From the NCBI GenBank assembly GCA_958295755.1, contig OY282367.1, forward strand, positions 1,802,022-1,866,021: DNA of 64,000 nucleotides, in the 5' to 3' direction. Shown here piece by piece: positions 1 through 8,206 of the stretch. The notes below the pieces were generated by a model. The model searched no databases, had not been told where the DNA came from, and saw only the letters and a program-made list of their open reading frames with translations. The position numbers were made by a program, and so were the translations under genes. Position 1 is the stretch's first letter. Each line of letters starts with the position of its first letter. This stretch comes from an uncultured Acidimicrobiales bacterium. Lineage in GTDB: Bacteria; Actinomycetota; Acidimicrobiia; Acidimicrobiales; Hopanoidiivorantaceae.

Positions 1-1
1 C

Positions 2-796
2 CTTCCGACCAAGGGCTACCTCATCGTGTCACCCGACAGGGTGGATTTGTTGCGAGACAAAGGCAACAATCTCCTGACGCTCACATCTTGTCATCCGCGC
101 TTTTCCAATCGACAGCGAATAGTGGTGCAAGCAAAACTAATAGGTAATCCCGTTGTGCCGATGCGAACTGCGACTCAATCTGTGCCACAAGAACTAGCTT
201 CTGAAGATTTGACTGGTGTGTCGGGTGCTGACGAAGCACTTGCTACTTCTGGTGACGCTGCTGCTTCTGGTGACGCTACCCAAACAGGCAGTGCCGTCAG
301 AGATGCTGGCGCAGCTGGAACAGGCAGTGCCGTCAGAGATGCTGGAGCAGCCAATGCTTCCGCCACAAACAATGCCCAAACTAACACCTTCTCAGAAGAT
401 GTCGCCTCTGGCAATCAAGCTTTAGAAAATCAAGCATCCGAGAATCCAACTTCCGAAAACCGCGCCTCCGAAAACCGCGCCTCCGAAAACCAGGCTTCTA
501 ACAACCAACCAGCTTCTGGAGCCAACCAACTACCCACAAGCAATCCAAACAATAACCCAAACACCGCAGTCGGCACCGCAGTCGGCACCAGTTTCGGTAG
601 CGGGCTCAGCGGAGAACGCTCGGCTATACCTTCGGCTGTGCTTTGGTTCGTCGCCACAGCTACTTTGTGGGCAGTTGTCTGGTTAATCGGCACCAGATGG
701 CGCAGAATACCATCGGTAGTCATTGGAATCCTGCCCGTATTAGGGTGCCTATTCGTAGCCTTTTCTTACTTAGACCGTGCTCTGCCTTCGTACTAA
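2..796 (+). CDS. C-terminal part of a sortase (class E-like) with low-complexity tail and membrane segments; 5' end outside window
   Basis: The frame is open from base 2, so the gene begins upstream of the window. The first 45 visible residues hold the sortase active-site strand TLTSCHPRF, with the catalytic Cys codon at 89-91, and an Arg pair (RQR) nine residues later that supplies the catalytic Arg. Sortases are membrane transpeptidases that join surface proteins to peptidoglycan or to each other. After the catalytic domain come about 150 residues of Ala/Ser/Asn/Gln-rich low complexity, including five-residue repeats of the ASENR type, then two hydrophobic segments near the C-terminus (WFVATATLWAVVWLIG and a following one). 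A C-terminal membrane anchor after such a linker is unusual, because class E sortases are usually anchored at the N-terminus. A GTG at 26 is internal to the domain and is not a plausible start. The family call is good; the sortase class is less sure. Confidence 0.72.
   Translation, partial: LPTKGYLIVSPDRVDLLRDKGNNLLTLTSCHPRFSNRQRIVVQAKLIGNPVVPMRTATQSVPQELASEDLTGVSGADEALATSGDAAASGDATQTGSAVRDAGAAGTGSAVRDAGAANASATNNAQTNTFSEDVASGNQALENQASENPTSENRASENRASENQASNNQPASGANQLPTSNPNNNPNTAVGTAVGTSFGSGLSGERSAIPSAVLWFVATATLWAVVWLIGTRWRRIPSVVIGILPVLGCLFVAFSYLDRALPSY
284..508 (+). repeat. In-frame tandem repeats in the sortase linker
   Basis: Two near-identical copies 36 bp apart start at 284 and 320. A run of 15-bp units then encodes the pentapeptide series SENPT, SENRA, SENRA, SENQA (about 423-508). 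All stay in frame. Confidence 0.8.
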
Positions 797-1457
797 ATCG
801 CAGCCCTCACGGAAGCGTATTCTGCTCCATCCCGCCTTATCTAGCGTGCCCTCTCTTGGGCTTCTTCTTGGCAAGCTCTTACTCGGCAAGCTCTTGCTTG
901 GCACACTGCTTGGCGCACTGTTGGTAACGGGTTGCGTCCAGTCTTCACAACGCTCACAAGCCACTCTGCCGCCTGCTCTAGCAACCCCAGTAGATAGCAC
1001 CCCAACACAAGAGACCAACCAGATCGCACTTACAACCACAACCACTCTTCCACCCGAAGGTCTCATCACAGATATCTCCATAGTTGAAGTGGGCCACTGT
1101 TTCAACAACTACCGACTAGAAAACGAGCGCACAGGCTCATCTGAAAACATATTCACTCTCGTGGATTGCGAGCGACCCCACGAAGGTGAGGTCTATCATC
1201 AAGTCATCCACCCAGCCGCCGCCGATGCCGAATATCCCGGCGACCGTGCCATGGAGAACTGGGAACAAGAAGAGTGCTACAAGACTTTCCAAGATTGGGT
1301 GGGCCAAGAGTTTGAGCTCTCAGAGCTGTATTTCTCATCCATCCGCCCCGATGCACAACTCTGGAACGACGACCCCTCAGCCCGCCGTCTGAGCTGCTAC
1401 CTTCGCAGTGCCGACGGCTCGCCTCTTTCAAGCTCGCAACGCAATGCAAACACTTGA
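777..1457 (+). CDS. Lipoprotein with septum-formation-type domain
   Basis: Predicted 226-residue secreted lipoprotein. An n-region with several Lys/Arg is followed by a Leu-rich stretch built from a repeated LLLGK unit and a lipobox LVTGC (Cys 53 from the GTG at 777; Cys 30 if translation starts at the in-frame GTG at 846). A Thr-rich linker leads to a C-terminal domain with paired cysteines (VGHCFNN, LVDCERPHEGEV, EECYKTF, LSCYLR). That pattern matches the actinobacterial septum formation family, in which the domain lies outside the membrane. The function of that family is poorly defined. The start overlaps the end of the sortase gene by 20 bp, which suggests co-transcription. The domain call rests on motif recognition only. 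Confidence 0.65.
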   Translation: MLCLRTKSQPSRKRILLHPALSSVPSLGLLLGKLLLGKLLLGTLLGALLVTGCVQSSQRSQATLPPALATPVDSTPTQETNQIALTTTTTLPPEGLITDISIVEVGHCFNNYRLENERTGSSENIFTLVDCERPHEGEVYHQVIHPAAADAEYPGDRAMENWEQEECYKTFQDWVGQEFELSELYFSSIRPDAQLWNDDPSARRLSCYLRSADGSPLSSSQRNANT

Positions 1458-1506
1458 CTAATCTATATCTGGCAAAGTTTTTGTGCATCGCATAGAGTTT
1501 TGGCAT

Positions 1507-1512
1507 TATAAT
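1507..1512 (+). promoter_or_regulatory. Probable -10 box (TATAAT) for the substrate-binding protein gene
   Basis: A perfect TATAAT lies 36 nt upstream of the ATG at 1549. No convincing -35 is seen at 17 bp; TTGTGC at 1481-1486 is 20 bp away. Unlike several other genes here, this one has a leader with a clear ribosome binding site, AAGGAG at 1533-1538. Confidence 0.5.
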
Positions 1513-1548
1513 CGTCAATCAAACATAACAAAAAGGAGACATTAGAAA

Positions 1549-3153
1549 ATGACCCAATCTCGAACTCAAGCAACATCTCGGAGACGAGCGAAGTTCGCAG
1601 TGTCGGCCGTGGCGTTATTGGCTGCCATCGCCCTGTTCGCAGCAGCCTGCGGCAGCGACGATGACAACACCAGCGATACCACAACAACCCAGGCTCCCGC
1701 CACTGCTCCCGACGCGGAACAAACCACCACTACTACTGCGGCACCACCAGACGACGATCTGGGGTTTGGTGAGACCACCACGACCATTGTCGACAGCGGA
1801 GCCACCCCCACCACAACCATGATGGATCCCTGCGAAGCCGAGACTCCCGAAGCCACCGAGATCGGCGTTAGCGAAGACAAGATCACAGTGGTTGTCATGG
1901 CCGACATCGGCTCGCCCTTGGCACCAGGCTTATTCCAAGGCTCCATAGACGGTGCGAACGCTTGGGCAGAGCAAGTAAACGAAAACGGCGGTTTGGCTTG
2001 TAGAGAGATTGAAGTCATAGAACACGACTCGCAGATTAACCCTGTAGAAACCACCAACGGCTTCTTGAAAGCTTGTGAAGAAGCTCTGGCTATGGTCGGT
2101 TCCACTGCGCTGTTTGCTTTCAATGTGGCTGACCTCAACACCTGCCCCGACCGAGAAGGCAATGAAATCGGAATTGCCGACATCCCTGAACGGGTTGTGG
2201 AGGCTGTCCATGCTTGTTCGCCGAATGCTTTTGCGGTAACCAACGCCGAGTGCCCATTTGAAGGCTCTGGCCCACGCACCTATACGAACGTGCTAGGGGC
2301 GCACAAGTGGCTACTGGAACAAGCTGGTGGCCCTGGAAGCCTTCACGGAGTCTTCCTCATTCCATCCGACTTGCCCTCAGCCATCAACGCCAGCATGCCT
2401 GCCATCCGAGCACATATGGAGTTCGGCGTAGGCAATGATGGTGAATTCGGCGTCAGCGGCTCTGCCACACAAGCCGAATACGGCCAGTTCCTAGAGCGCA
2501 TGCGTGAAGCCGACTCCAACTACGCTTACACAGGTTCCAACGACCAGTCAATGTTGAAGTGGAAGCGCGAAGCTGTAGCTCAAGGTATGGACTTGGATTC
2601 CATCACCTGGATCTGCTCCCTGGCCTGCTACACCTCCGACTTCATTGAAGACGAAATTTCTAATGGCACCTATCTCTGGATGCAGTTCCTCCCATTTGAA
2701 GAGGCAAGCTCAAATGAAGAGCTGGCTACTTTCATGGAATACATAGACGAAGAAACTCCAGCAGCCTGGTCGGCAGGCGCATGGGCGGCAGGCAGGCTCT
2801 TTGAGCAGGCCGTCAACAACATCGTGTCACGAGATGGCATAAATGGCATCACCCGTCAAAGCTTGCTAGATGAGCTGCGTGCCACCGATAGCTACGATGT
2901 GAACGGCTGGTATTCGCCATTTAACTTTGCAACGAAGATCAACAGCAACTGCTATGTGCTGCTACAAGTGCAGAACCAAGAATTCGTGAGGGTCGCCCCT
3001 GAAGAGCCAGGCACCTTCAACTGCGGTGATGAAAACTACTGGACAAACACCGTCGACTCAGGTGACGAATTCAACAAAAAAGCCGACGGCTATCTGGAAG
3101 AACGCCAAGGTATCTACGACAAAGGCGTTGAAAACGAGCCGATTAGTTACTGA
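1549..3153 (+). CDS. ABC transporter substrate-binding lipoprotein, branched-chain amino acid (LivJ/Peripla_BP_6) type
   Basis: A 534-residue lipoprotein that should capture the ligand outside the cell for the permease and ATPases encoded just downstream. A basic n-region with Arg residues and a hydrophobic stretch end in the lipobox FAAAC (Cys 34). Residues about 38-105 are an Asp/Thr/Pro-rich linker. The remainder resembles type I periplasmic-binding folds of the Liv/Urt family (for example ADIGSPLAPGLFQG and AWAEQVNENGG). Ribosome binding site AAGGAG at 1533-1538 supports the ATG at 1549. The ligand cannot be read from the sequence; in this family it may be branched-chain amino acids, amides, urea or aromatic acids. 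The stop codon lies at the start of a tandem repeat (3146-3204). Confidence 0.85.
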   Translation: MTQSRTQATSRRRAKFAVSAVALLAAIALFAAACGSDDDNTSDTTTTQAPATAPDAEQTTTTTAAPPDDDLGFGETTTTIVDSGATPTTTMMDPCEAETPEATEIGVSEDKITVVVMADIGSPLAPGLFQGSIDGANAWAEQVNENGGLACREIEVIEHDSQINPVETTNGFLKACEEALAMVGSTALFAFNVADLNTCPDREGNEIGIADIPERVVEAVHACSPNAFAVTNAECPFEGSGPRTYTNVLGAHKWLLEQAGGPGSLHGVFLIPSDLPSAINASMPAIRAHMEFGVGNDGEFGVSGSATQAEYGQFLERMREADSNYAYTGSNDQSMLKWKREAVAQGMDLDSITWICSLACYTSDFIEDEISNGTYLWMQFLPFEEASSNEELATFMEYIDEETPAAWSAGAWAAGRLFEQAVNNIVSRDGINGITRQSLLDELRATDSYDVNGWYSPFNFATKINSNCYVLLQVQNQEFVRVAPEEPGTFNCGDENYWTNTVDSGDEFNKKADGYLEERQGIYDKGVENEPISY

Positions 3154-3204
3154 CTCAACTGCTGACTCAGCTGCTGATTCGGTTACTGACTCAACTGCTG
3201 ACTC
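3146..3204 (+). repeat. Direct repeat across the stop codon of the binding-protein gene
   Basis: A 23-bp unit at 3146-3168 recurs at 3182-3204 (36-bp offset), with a related shorter unit between. The first copy contains the TGA stop at 3151-3153. It fills most of the spacer to the permease gene. Confidence 0.85.
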
Positions 3205-3251
3205 TTTGAAGTCGTCTAGTAGGCAAAGAACCTCCAGCGCAGGAACCATTA

Positions 3252-5648
3252 ATGGAACCTGAAGCCCAGGAGACACCATCTCGCGTGCCTTCGGATGCTT
3301 CCCCCAAGTGGGAGCGTCCCAAGGCTATGCGGGGGGTTCTCCCCACACTTCCCTTGCCGTCGGCATTGCGCAACCCTGTTGTGCTGATGACAATAGTGGG
3401 GGTGGCCATTGTCGTAGTCATGTTCTGGCGTTACTGGGCAGGTTACGATGTGACCGCCGCAACCCTCCTGAACGCTACATTCATTGGCATTGCGGTGGGC
3501 GCGTTATATGCCATGTATGCGACAGGGTTGGTTGTGGTCTACACCACCACAGGCATCTTCAACTTCGCACAAGGCGCAATCGGGGTGTTCTGCGCGTTCC
3601 TATTTTGGGAGCTGCATGTAAACAGAGGGTGGCACACTTTGCTGGCTCTGTTTTTTGTAGTTTTGGTGTTCGCTCCAGCTTTGGGAATACTGTTGGATGT
3701 CGTCTTGATGCGAAGGCTACGAACTGCTCCTCTAGTGGTGCAGCTCATGGCCACGGTTGCTCTGATGGTCTTGCTTTTGTCTCTTACTGGAGAAATTTGG
3801 GAACAAGATACTATTCGCCGTGTGGATTTCTTTTTCGGTTTGAAAAGCAGCATTGAGATTTTCAATGTGAACATTCTTTGGCATCGCTTGATAACTATTT
3901 TCACAGCCATCGGCTTAGCTATCGGGTTGAGCTTCTTGCTGTTCAGATCACGACTGGGCGTAGCCATGCGAGGTGTGGTGGACAATCGCGAGTTGGCGGC
4001 GTTGAACGGCGTGCGACCGGGGCTGGTGTCTTCCAGTGCCTGGGCTATCGGCAGTTCTCTAGCAGCTTTAGGAGGCATCCTCATTGCCCCCGAAGTTGAG
4101 CTGGATCCCACCAACCTAAACATCATCATCATCACAGCTTTTGCCGCTGCTACTTTCGGCGCGATCCGCAGCCTGCCCCTTACTATCGTGGGTGCACTGA
4201 TCATCGGCTTACTCCGCCAGCACACCATTACTTGGCTTAACTTTGGCTCAGACTTCAGATTCGTGTCTGAAGCTGTGGCACCCGTTCTACTTTTCATTGT
4301 TGTCTTGGCTTTGCCTCGGGCGCAATTGACAGTAGGGCGGCTCACCACAAATCTGAAACAGCGAGAACGTCTCACCTCTCCCAAAGAGGCAATATTTGGC
4401 TTGGCGGTGCTGATTTTTCTAGCCTTGGTTTTCTCAAAAGGGTGGCTCAACTTCGGCATCTGGGATCCAGGCGAATGGGGTAGCGCACCTCTCAACAGCA
4501 TGAATGTAGCTATGGGACTAGCCATCATGGGGCTGTCGCTCGTGCCGCTCACTGGTTGGTCGGGTCAAATAAACTTCGCACCACTAGCTTTTGGCGGTTT
4601 CGGGGCATTCTTGTATTTGAAACTTGCTGGTATCGGCGGCACTAACAGTGGATATTGGATTTTACTAGTGGCTGTGCTGGCGGCCCCTCTGGGAGCATTG
4701 GTGGCTATACCTGCTAGCCGATTACGGGGTTTATATCTGGCTTTGGCTTCAATGGCATTCGCTCAAGCCATGGCTATGCTTTTCTTCCCGCATTCAGCAA
4801 TTATTCCTTCCACAGCAGTGGGAGTGCAATTCGGGCCAATACGCCTATTCGGCATCACATTCAGCGAGCGAGAATCCTACTTCATGCTATTGGTGAGTGT
4901 GTTTGCTGTTATAGTTTTCGCGCTTGTTCTGCTGCGAAGATCTCGCTACGGACGAAGATGGGTGGCATTGAATGACAGCCAAGCCGCCTCCGCCACGGTC
5001 GGCGTGAGCGTGAACCTGACAAAAGTTATCGTCTATGCAATTTCTGCTTCAATTGCGGCAGTAGGAGGGGCTTTCTGGGCAACTTCTAACGGATCTTTAG
5101 AGGGGGTGCGTAGCTTTGATGTGATCAACGGGCTAGAGATCGTGCTGTTAATGGCAGCAGCTGGGGTGTCTATCCCTCTAGCTGGGCTTTTCCTCATCTT
5201 CCGTCCTGTATTTGAAGGGCTCACCGAGCGGCTCTACGACCTCGGCAATGTCGACTGGCTAGCGCAGTTCTTCGATGTTCTGACCACCTTCGGACCTGGG
5301 CTTTTGGCACTTGGAATGGTGATCAACCAGCGAGGTGCGATATATGAGATGGGGCGAGGGTTTTCGCCGATTTTGCCTTGGCGCAAGGATGCCCGAGAGG
5401 AGATTTCAAGAGAGTGGGCACAGAAACGAGACACCGAGTTTGGCGAGCTGGGCATCGCCAGGCCGTTCACGGCTAATGAGATCATCACTTTAGACAGGCG
5501 TTTGGGCATCACCGACCAGGTAACTCCACCAGGGGGTTATAGCTCTGAGAACAACGGCTCTGGGAGTGCTGGCTCTGATGGCAATACCTCTGGAGATAAC
5601 ACCTCTGGAGATAACACCTCTGGAAACACTACCTCTGGAAGTGATTAG
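3252..5648 (+). CDS. Fused LivH-LivM ABC permease (branched-chain amino acid type)
   Basis: A 798-residue protein that combines two permeases normally made separately. Residues about 65-350 match the LivH half (LNATFIGIAVGALYAMYATGL and GVRPGLVSSSAWAIGS). Residues about 390-700 match the LivM half (GWSGQINFAPLAFGGFGAFLY, then GLYLALASMAFAQAMA and RRSRYGRRWVALNDSQAAS). Both halves are strongly hydrophobic with many membrane segments. The last 100 residues are hydrophilic and end in an SGDNTSGDNTSG repeat with no counterpart in typical LivM. The stop is 2 nt before livG, so translation is probably coupled. Such fusions are known in actinobacteria and reduce the transporter to four genes. Confidence 0.88.
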   Translation: MEPEAQETPSRVPSDASPKWERPKAMRGVLPTLPLPSALRNPVVLMTIVGVAIVVVMFWRYWAGYDVTAATLLNATFIGIAVGALYAMYATGLVVVYTTTGIFNFAQGAIGVFCAFLFWELHVNRGWHTLLALFFVVLVFAPALGILLDVVLMRRLRTAPLVVQLMATVALMVLLLSLTGEIWEQDTIRRVDFFFGLKSSIEIFNVNILWHRLITIFTAIGLAIGLSFLLFRSRLGVAMRGVVDNRELAALNGVRPGLVSSSAWAIGSSLAALGGILIAPEVELDPTNLNIIIITAFAAATFGAIRSLPLTIVGALIIGLLRQHTITWLNFGSDFRFVSEAVAPVLLFIVVLALPRAQLTVGRLTTNLKQRERLTSPKEAIFGLAVLIFLALVFSKGWLNFGIWDPGEWGSAPLNSMNVAMGLAIMGLSLVPLTGWSGQINFAPLAFGGFGAFLYLKLAGIGGTNSGYWILLVAVLAAPLGALVAIPASRLRGLYLALASMAFAQAMAMLFFPHSAIIPSTAVGVQFGPIRLFGITFSERESYFMLLVSVFAVIVFALVLLRRSRYGRRWVALNDSQAASATVGVSVNLTKVIVYAISASIAAVGGAFWATSNGSLEGVRSFDVINGLEIVLLMAAAGVSIPLAGLFLIFRPVFEGLTERLYDLGNVDWLAQFFDVLTTFGPGLLALGMVINQRGAIYEMGRGFSPILPWRKDAREEISREWAQKRDTEFGELGIARPFTANEIITLDRRLGITDQVTPPGGYSSENNGSGSAGSDGNTSGDNTSGDNTSGNTTSGSD
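5586..5645 (+). repeat. 18-bp tandem repeat at the 3' end of the permease gene
   Basis: Three to four units encode SGDNT or variants, just before the stop codon at 5646-5648. Confidence 0.85.
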
Positions 5649-5650
5649 CC

Positions 5651-6379
5651 ATGACTTCTTTGCTCTCTGTTGAATCCGTAGACATGCGTTTCGGTGGCGT
5701 TCAGGCTCTGTCAGATACCAACCTCAAGGTCGACACAGGCAAGATCACCAGCCTCATTGGGCCGAACGGTGCTGGCAAGACCACCTTGTTCAATGTCATC
5801 ACAGGGCTTCTGGCACCTACCTCGGGGCGAGTTTATTTCAAGGGTTGGGACATCACGGGGCTTTCGGTAACTCGTCGCTCTCGTTTGGGCATCGCTCGCA
5901 CATTCCAAAAACTTGAGGCTTTCAACTCGCTCAGCGCACGTGACAATATTTTGGTGGCAGCTGAGAGACGCAGAAGACGCGACCACAGCGACCACCGTCG
6001 CCCAGCAGACATTGCCGATGAGCTACTGGAATTGATCGGGCTGGAAGATGTGTCAGATATCACTGTCGGCACGCTTCCCACTGGCACAGCCCGCCTCGTG
6101 GAGTTAGCACGGGCACTCGCTCTTACACCCACTCTGTTGCTCTTGGATGAGCCATCATCAGGCTTGAACGAAGAAGAGACCAAAGCAGTGGCTAATCTCT
6201 TGCGAAAAATCGTCTCAGACGACTTGGCAGTGTTCTTGGTAGAACACGATATGAATCTAGTCATGGACATCAGCACAGAGATCTATGTGCTGGATTTCGG
6301 CGAGCTCATTGCCCACGGCAATCCTGAAGAAACGCAGAGCGACCCTAAAGTTCGTGCTGCGTATTTGGGAAGCCATTAG
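5651..6379 (+). CDS. livG: ABC transporter ATP-binding protein, LivG type
   Basis: A 242-residue cytoplasmic ATPase subunit of the Liv-type importer. Walker A GPNGAGKT is at residues 37-44. The extended switch/D-loop region LLLLDEPSSGLNEEE (Walker B) follows about 120 residues later, and the H-loop lies in FLVEHDMNLVMD. The signature motif reads LPTGTARLVELARAL instead of LSYGQQRRLEIARAL. This divergent form resembles LivG proteins of related actinobacteria, but the LSGGQ core is clearly altered. The C-terminal extension typical of LivG (DFGELIAHGNPEE to the end) is present. It starts 2 nt after the permease stop. Confidence 0.87.
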   Translation: MTSLLSVESVDMRFGGVQALSDTNLKVDTGKITSLIGPNGAGKTTLFNVITGLLAPTSGRVYFKGWDITGLSVTRRSRLGIARTFQKLEAFNSLSARDNILVAAERRRRRDHSDHRRPADIADELLELIGLEDVSDITVGTLPTGTARLVELARALALTPTLLLLDEPSSGLNEEETKAVANLLRKIVSDDLAVFLVEHDMNLVMDISTEIYVLDFGELIAHGNPEETQSDPKVRAAYLGSH

Positions 6380-6399
6380 AGGCAAGGCAGGCAATAGCT

Positions 6400-7146
6400 A
6401 TGGAAGAAATGGTTGCCACCTCAGAGCAGATCTCGCTGGATCACGAGCACGCCCTGCTAGATTTGGTGGGCATCCACGCTGGCTATGGCACGATCGATGT
6501 GCTCCACGGGGTTGAGTTGGCTGTGCAACCAGGGCAGGTGTTTGCTCTACTAGGGCCGAACGGGGCTGGCAAAACTACTACTTTGGGGGTTGCCAGTGGG
6601 CAAATCATGCCTTCCACGGGCAGCCTTTTGCTTATGGGCAAAGAAGTCACAGGCACGCCACCTGCGGTGCTGGCGCGAGCCGGTGTGTGTCTCATCCCTG
6701 AAGGTCGTGGGATTTTCCCCAATTTAACTGTGATAGAAAACCTGCGTATGATCACTTTTGCGGGTGTCTCGTTCTCTGATGTGTTAGACAGGGCGTTTTT
6801 GCAGTTCCCTAGGCTCGGCGAGCGGCGCAAGCAGCTGGCTGGCACTCTTTCTGGAGGCGAGCAGCAGATGCTGGCGATGTCACGGGCTTTGGCGAGCGAC
6901 CCTGCCGTGCTGATGCTAGATGAGCTTTCAATGGGCCTAGCACCTATCATCGTGGAAGAACTTTACGAACAGGTCGGACATCTAGCCGAGTCGGGTCTGT
7001 CTATTTTAATCGTGGAACAATTTGCCCAGTCGGTGCTGGGGGTGGCTGATGTGGCAGCGATTATGACTGGCGGGGTAATCCAGCGTATTGGCAATCCCGA
7101 TGAAATCGCCGAAGAGCTGACCGAGGTGTATTTGGGGATTTCGTGA
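6400..7146 (+). CDS. livF: ABC transporter ATP-binding protein, LivF type
   Basis: A 248-residue second ATPase subunit, forming the heterodimeric motor with LivG. Walker A GPNGAGKTT lies near residues 51-59. A canonical signature LSGGEQQMLAMSRAL and Walker B VLMLDELSMGLAP follow, then the LivF-typical LIVEQFAQSVLGVAD. The normal signature here contrasts with the degenerate one in the LivG partner, so the two ATP sites may be unequal. It is the last gene of the importer operon, 20 bp after livG. Confidence 0.87.
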   Translation: MEEMVATSEQISLDHEHALLDLVGIHAGYGTIDVLHGVELAVQPGQVFALLGPNGAGKTTTLGVASGQIMPSTGSLLLMGKEVTGTPPAVLARAGVCLIPEGRGIFPNLTVIENLRMITFAGVSFSDVLDRAFLQFPRLGERRKQLAGTLSGGEQQMLAMSRALASDPAVLMLDELSMGLAPIIVEELYEQVGHLAESGLSILIVEQFAQSVLGVADVAAIMTGGVIQRIGNPDEIAEELTEVYLGIS

Positions 7147-7200
7147 TCTATGCCCGCTACCAATCTCAACTAAAATTTTTTCAACCCACAAGGAGCAAAA

Positions 7201-7614
7201 ATGAGCCAGACAACCAACACTACAGATACCACTGAAGATACTGCCGAGTCGTCTCCTCGTCTCGAAGCGTTTCAAGAGGAAGTCGCCAAGCTGGGCGTCA
7301 CAGGCGGAAGAGCCAACCCCGAGCGCAAATTGGTACGTCTCGGATTGTTTTTAGTTATTGCGGGAATCGTGCTAGAGATCGTGGCACTCATCTTGTCGTT
7401 GAGAACTTCTGCTATCCCTGAAGGTGTGAGTGCTGCCGAGCAGATTGCTGCCGGTTTAGGGTCGGCTCGTGATCAGGGACATGCACTCATCATCGCCCTG
7501 TGCGGCTTGGGTGCTATCATAGCGGGCGGCATTTTTTACATAGCCAACTCCCTCTCTCGCTTCTTCCGCTACTGGCTAGTGCGCCTCATCTACGAGGTTC
7601 GCGAGCAAGGTTAG
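7201..7614 (+). CDS. Small membrane protein of unknown function
   Basis: A 137-residue protein. The first 40 residues are hydrophilic and rich in Thr/Asp/Glu. Two hydrophobic segments follow (LGLFLVIAGIVLEIVALILS and LIIALCGLGAIIAGGIFYIA), joined by about 30 residues. I do not recognise a family. A good ribosome binding site AAGGAG at 7190-7195 supports the ATG at 7201. It follows the Liv operon by 54 bp on the same strand and could be co-transcribed. The stop codon is inside a 13-bp perfect tandem duplication. Confidence 0.7.
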   Translation: MSQTTNTTDTTEDTAESSPRLEAFQEEVAKLGVTGGRANPERKLVRLGLFLVIAGIVLEIVALILSLRTSAIPEGVSAAEQIAAGLGSARDQGHALIIALCGLGAIIAGGIFYIANSLSRFFRYWLVRLIYEVREQG

Positions 7615-7626
7615 CGAGCAAGGTTA
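7601..7626 (+). repeat. 13-bp perfect tandem duplication spanning a stop codon
   Basis: GCGAGCAAGGTTA occurs at 7601-7613 and again at 7614-7626. The TAG stop (7612-7614) spans the junction. Confidence 0.9.
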
Positions 7627-7638
7627 GGGTGGGCCTAC

Positions 7639-8133
7639 TCAGACAAGCGGCGGGCTGATATCTAGGGGGGTTTCGGGTAGCAAACCTGCTGCGACATCTG
7701 GCAGAAACTCGCGCAAACGAGCGGGCAATACTGGTTCGTCGCTCTGCAACAATTCTTCTATCTCCCACCATTTGGCACTTTCAAAGGCGGCAGCTTCTAG
7801 GGCTTCTAGCCGTTTGGGTTGCCACTGAGCAGGGGCATCTGTCCAGCCTATGAAAATGGACTCATCTGATTCAAAGCGCATACCGGCGAACTCAAACTCC
7901 ACATACTGCGTCCAAACGCACGGGCCGAGGGTGACATCTTTAAAGCCCGTCTCTTCGTAGAGTTCACGGCGAGCGGCTTGGGCGAGGTCTTCATTGCGGT
8001 CTGCGCCGCCGCCAGGGATTTCCCACCAAGGGGGCTTATGGGGATCTACCGGGTCGCTGGCTCTCATCATAAAGATGCGAGCTGCACCGTCTAGCAAAAC
8101 CACTCGTGCCGCCGGACGGCGCAATGTCCACAT
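7639..8133 (-). CDS. NUDIX hydrolase
   Basis: A 164-residue protein of the family that cleaves nucleoside diphosphates linked to another group, using Mg2+. The NUDIX box is complete at residues 42-64: Gly 42, Glu 48, Arg 56, Glu 57, the EE pair 60-61 and Gly 63. The sequence in front (WWEIPGGG) is typical of MutT-like hydrolases. The substrate cannot be told. It is transcribed convergently with the small membrane protein gene. Confidence 0.85.
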   Translation of the reverse strand: MWTLRRPAARVVLLDGAARIFMMRASDPVDPHKPPWWEIPGGGADRNEDLAQAARRELYEETGFKDVTLGPCVWTQYVEFEFAGMRFESDESIFIGWTDAPAQWQPKRLEALEAAAFESAKWWEIEELLQSDEPVLPARLREFLPDVAAGLLPETPLDISPPLV

Positions 8134-8206
8134 TTAGCAATGCCCATCAGGGGCAAATAATACCGGGGGCTAAGAATATCGGAGGCTTACCTGGGGCTAT
8201 CGGGGG

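Noticed and set aside
1566..2279. Minus-strand open frame of 237 codons opposite the binding-protein gene
   Set aside because: Val/Ser-rich shadow of the Asp/Thr-rich linker, with no protein features.
3539..4552. Long minus-strand open frame (337 codons) opposite the LivHM permease
   Set aside because: It is antisense to a well-supported permease and its product is a Ser/Thr/Lys-rich run with no domain; a shadow frame.
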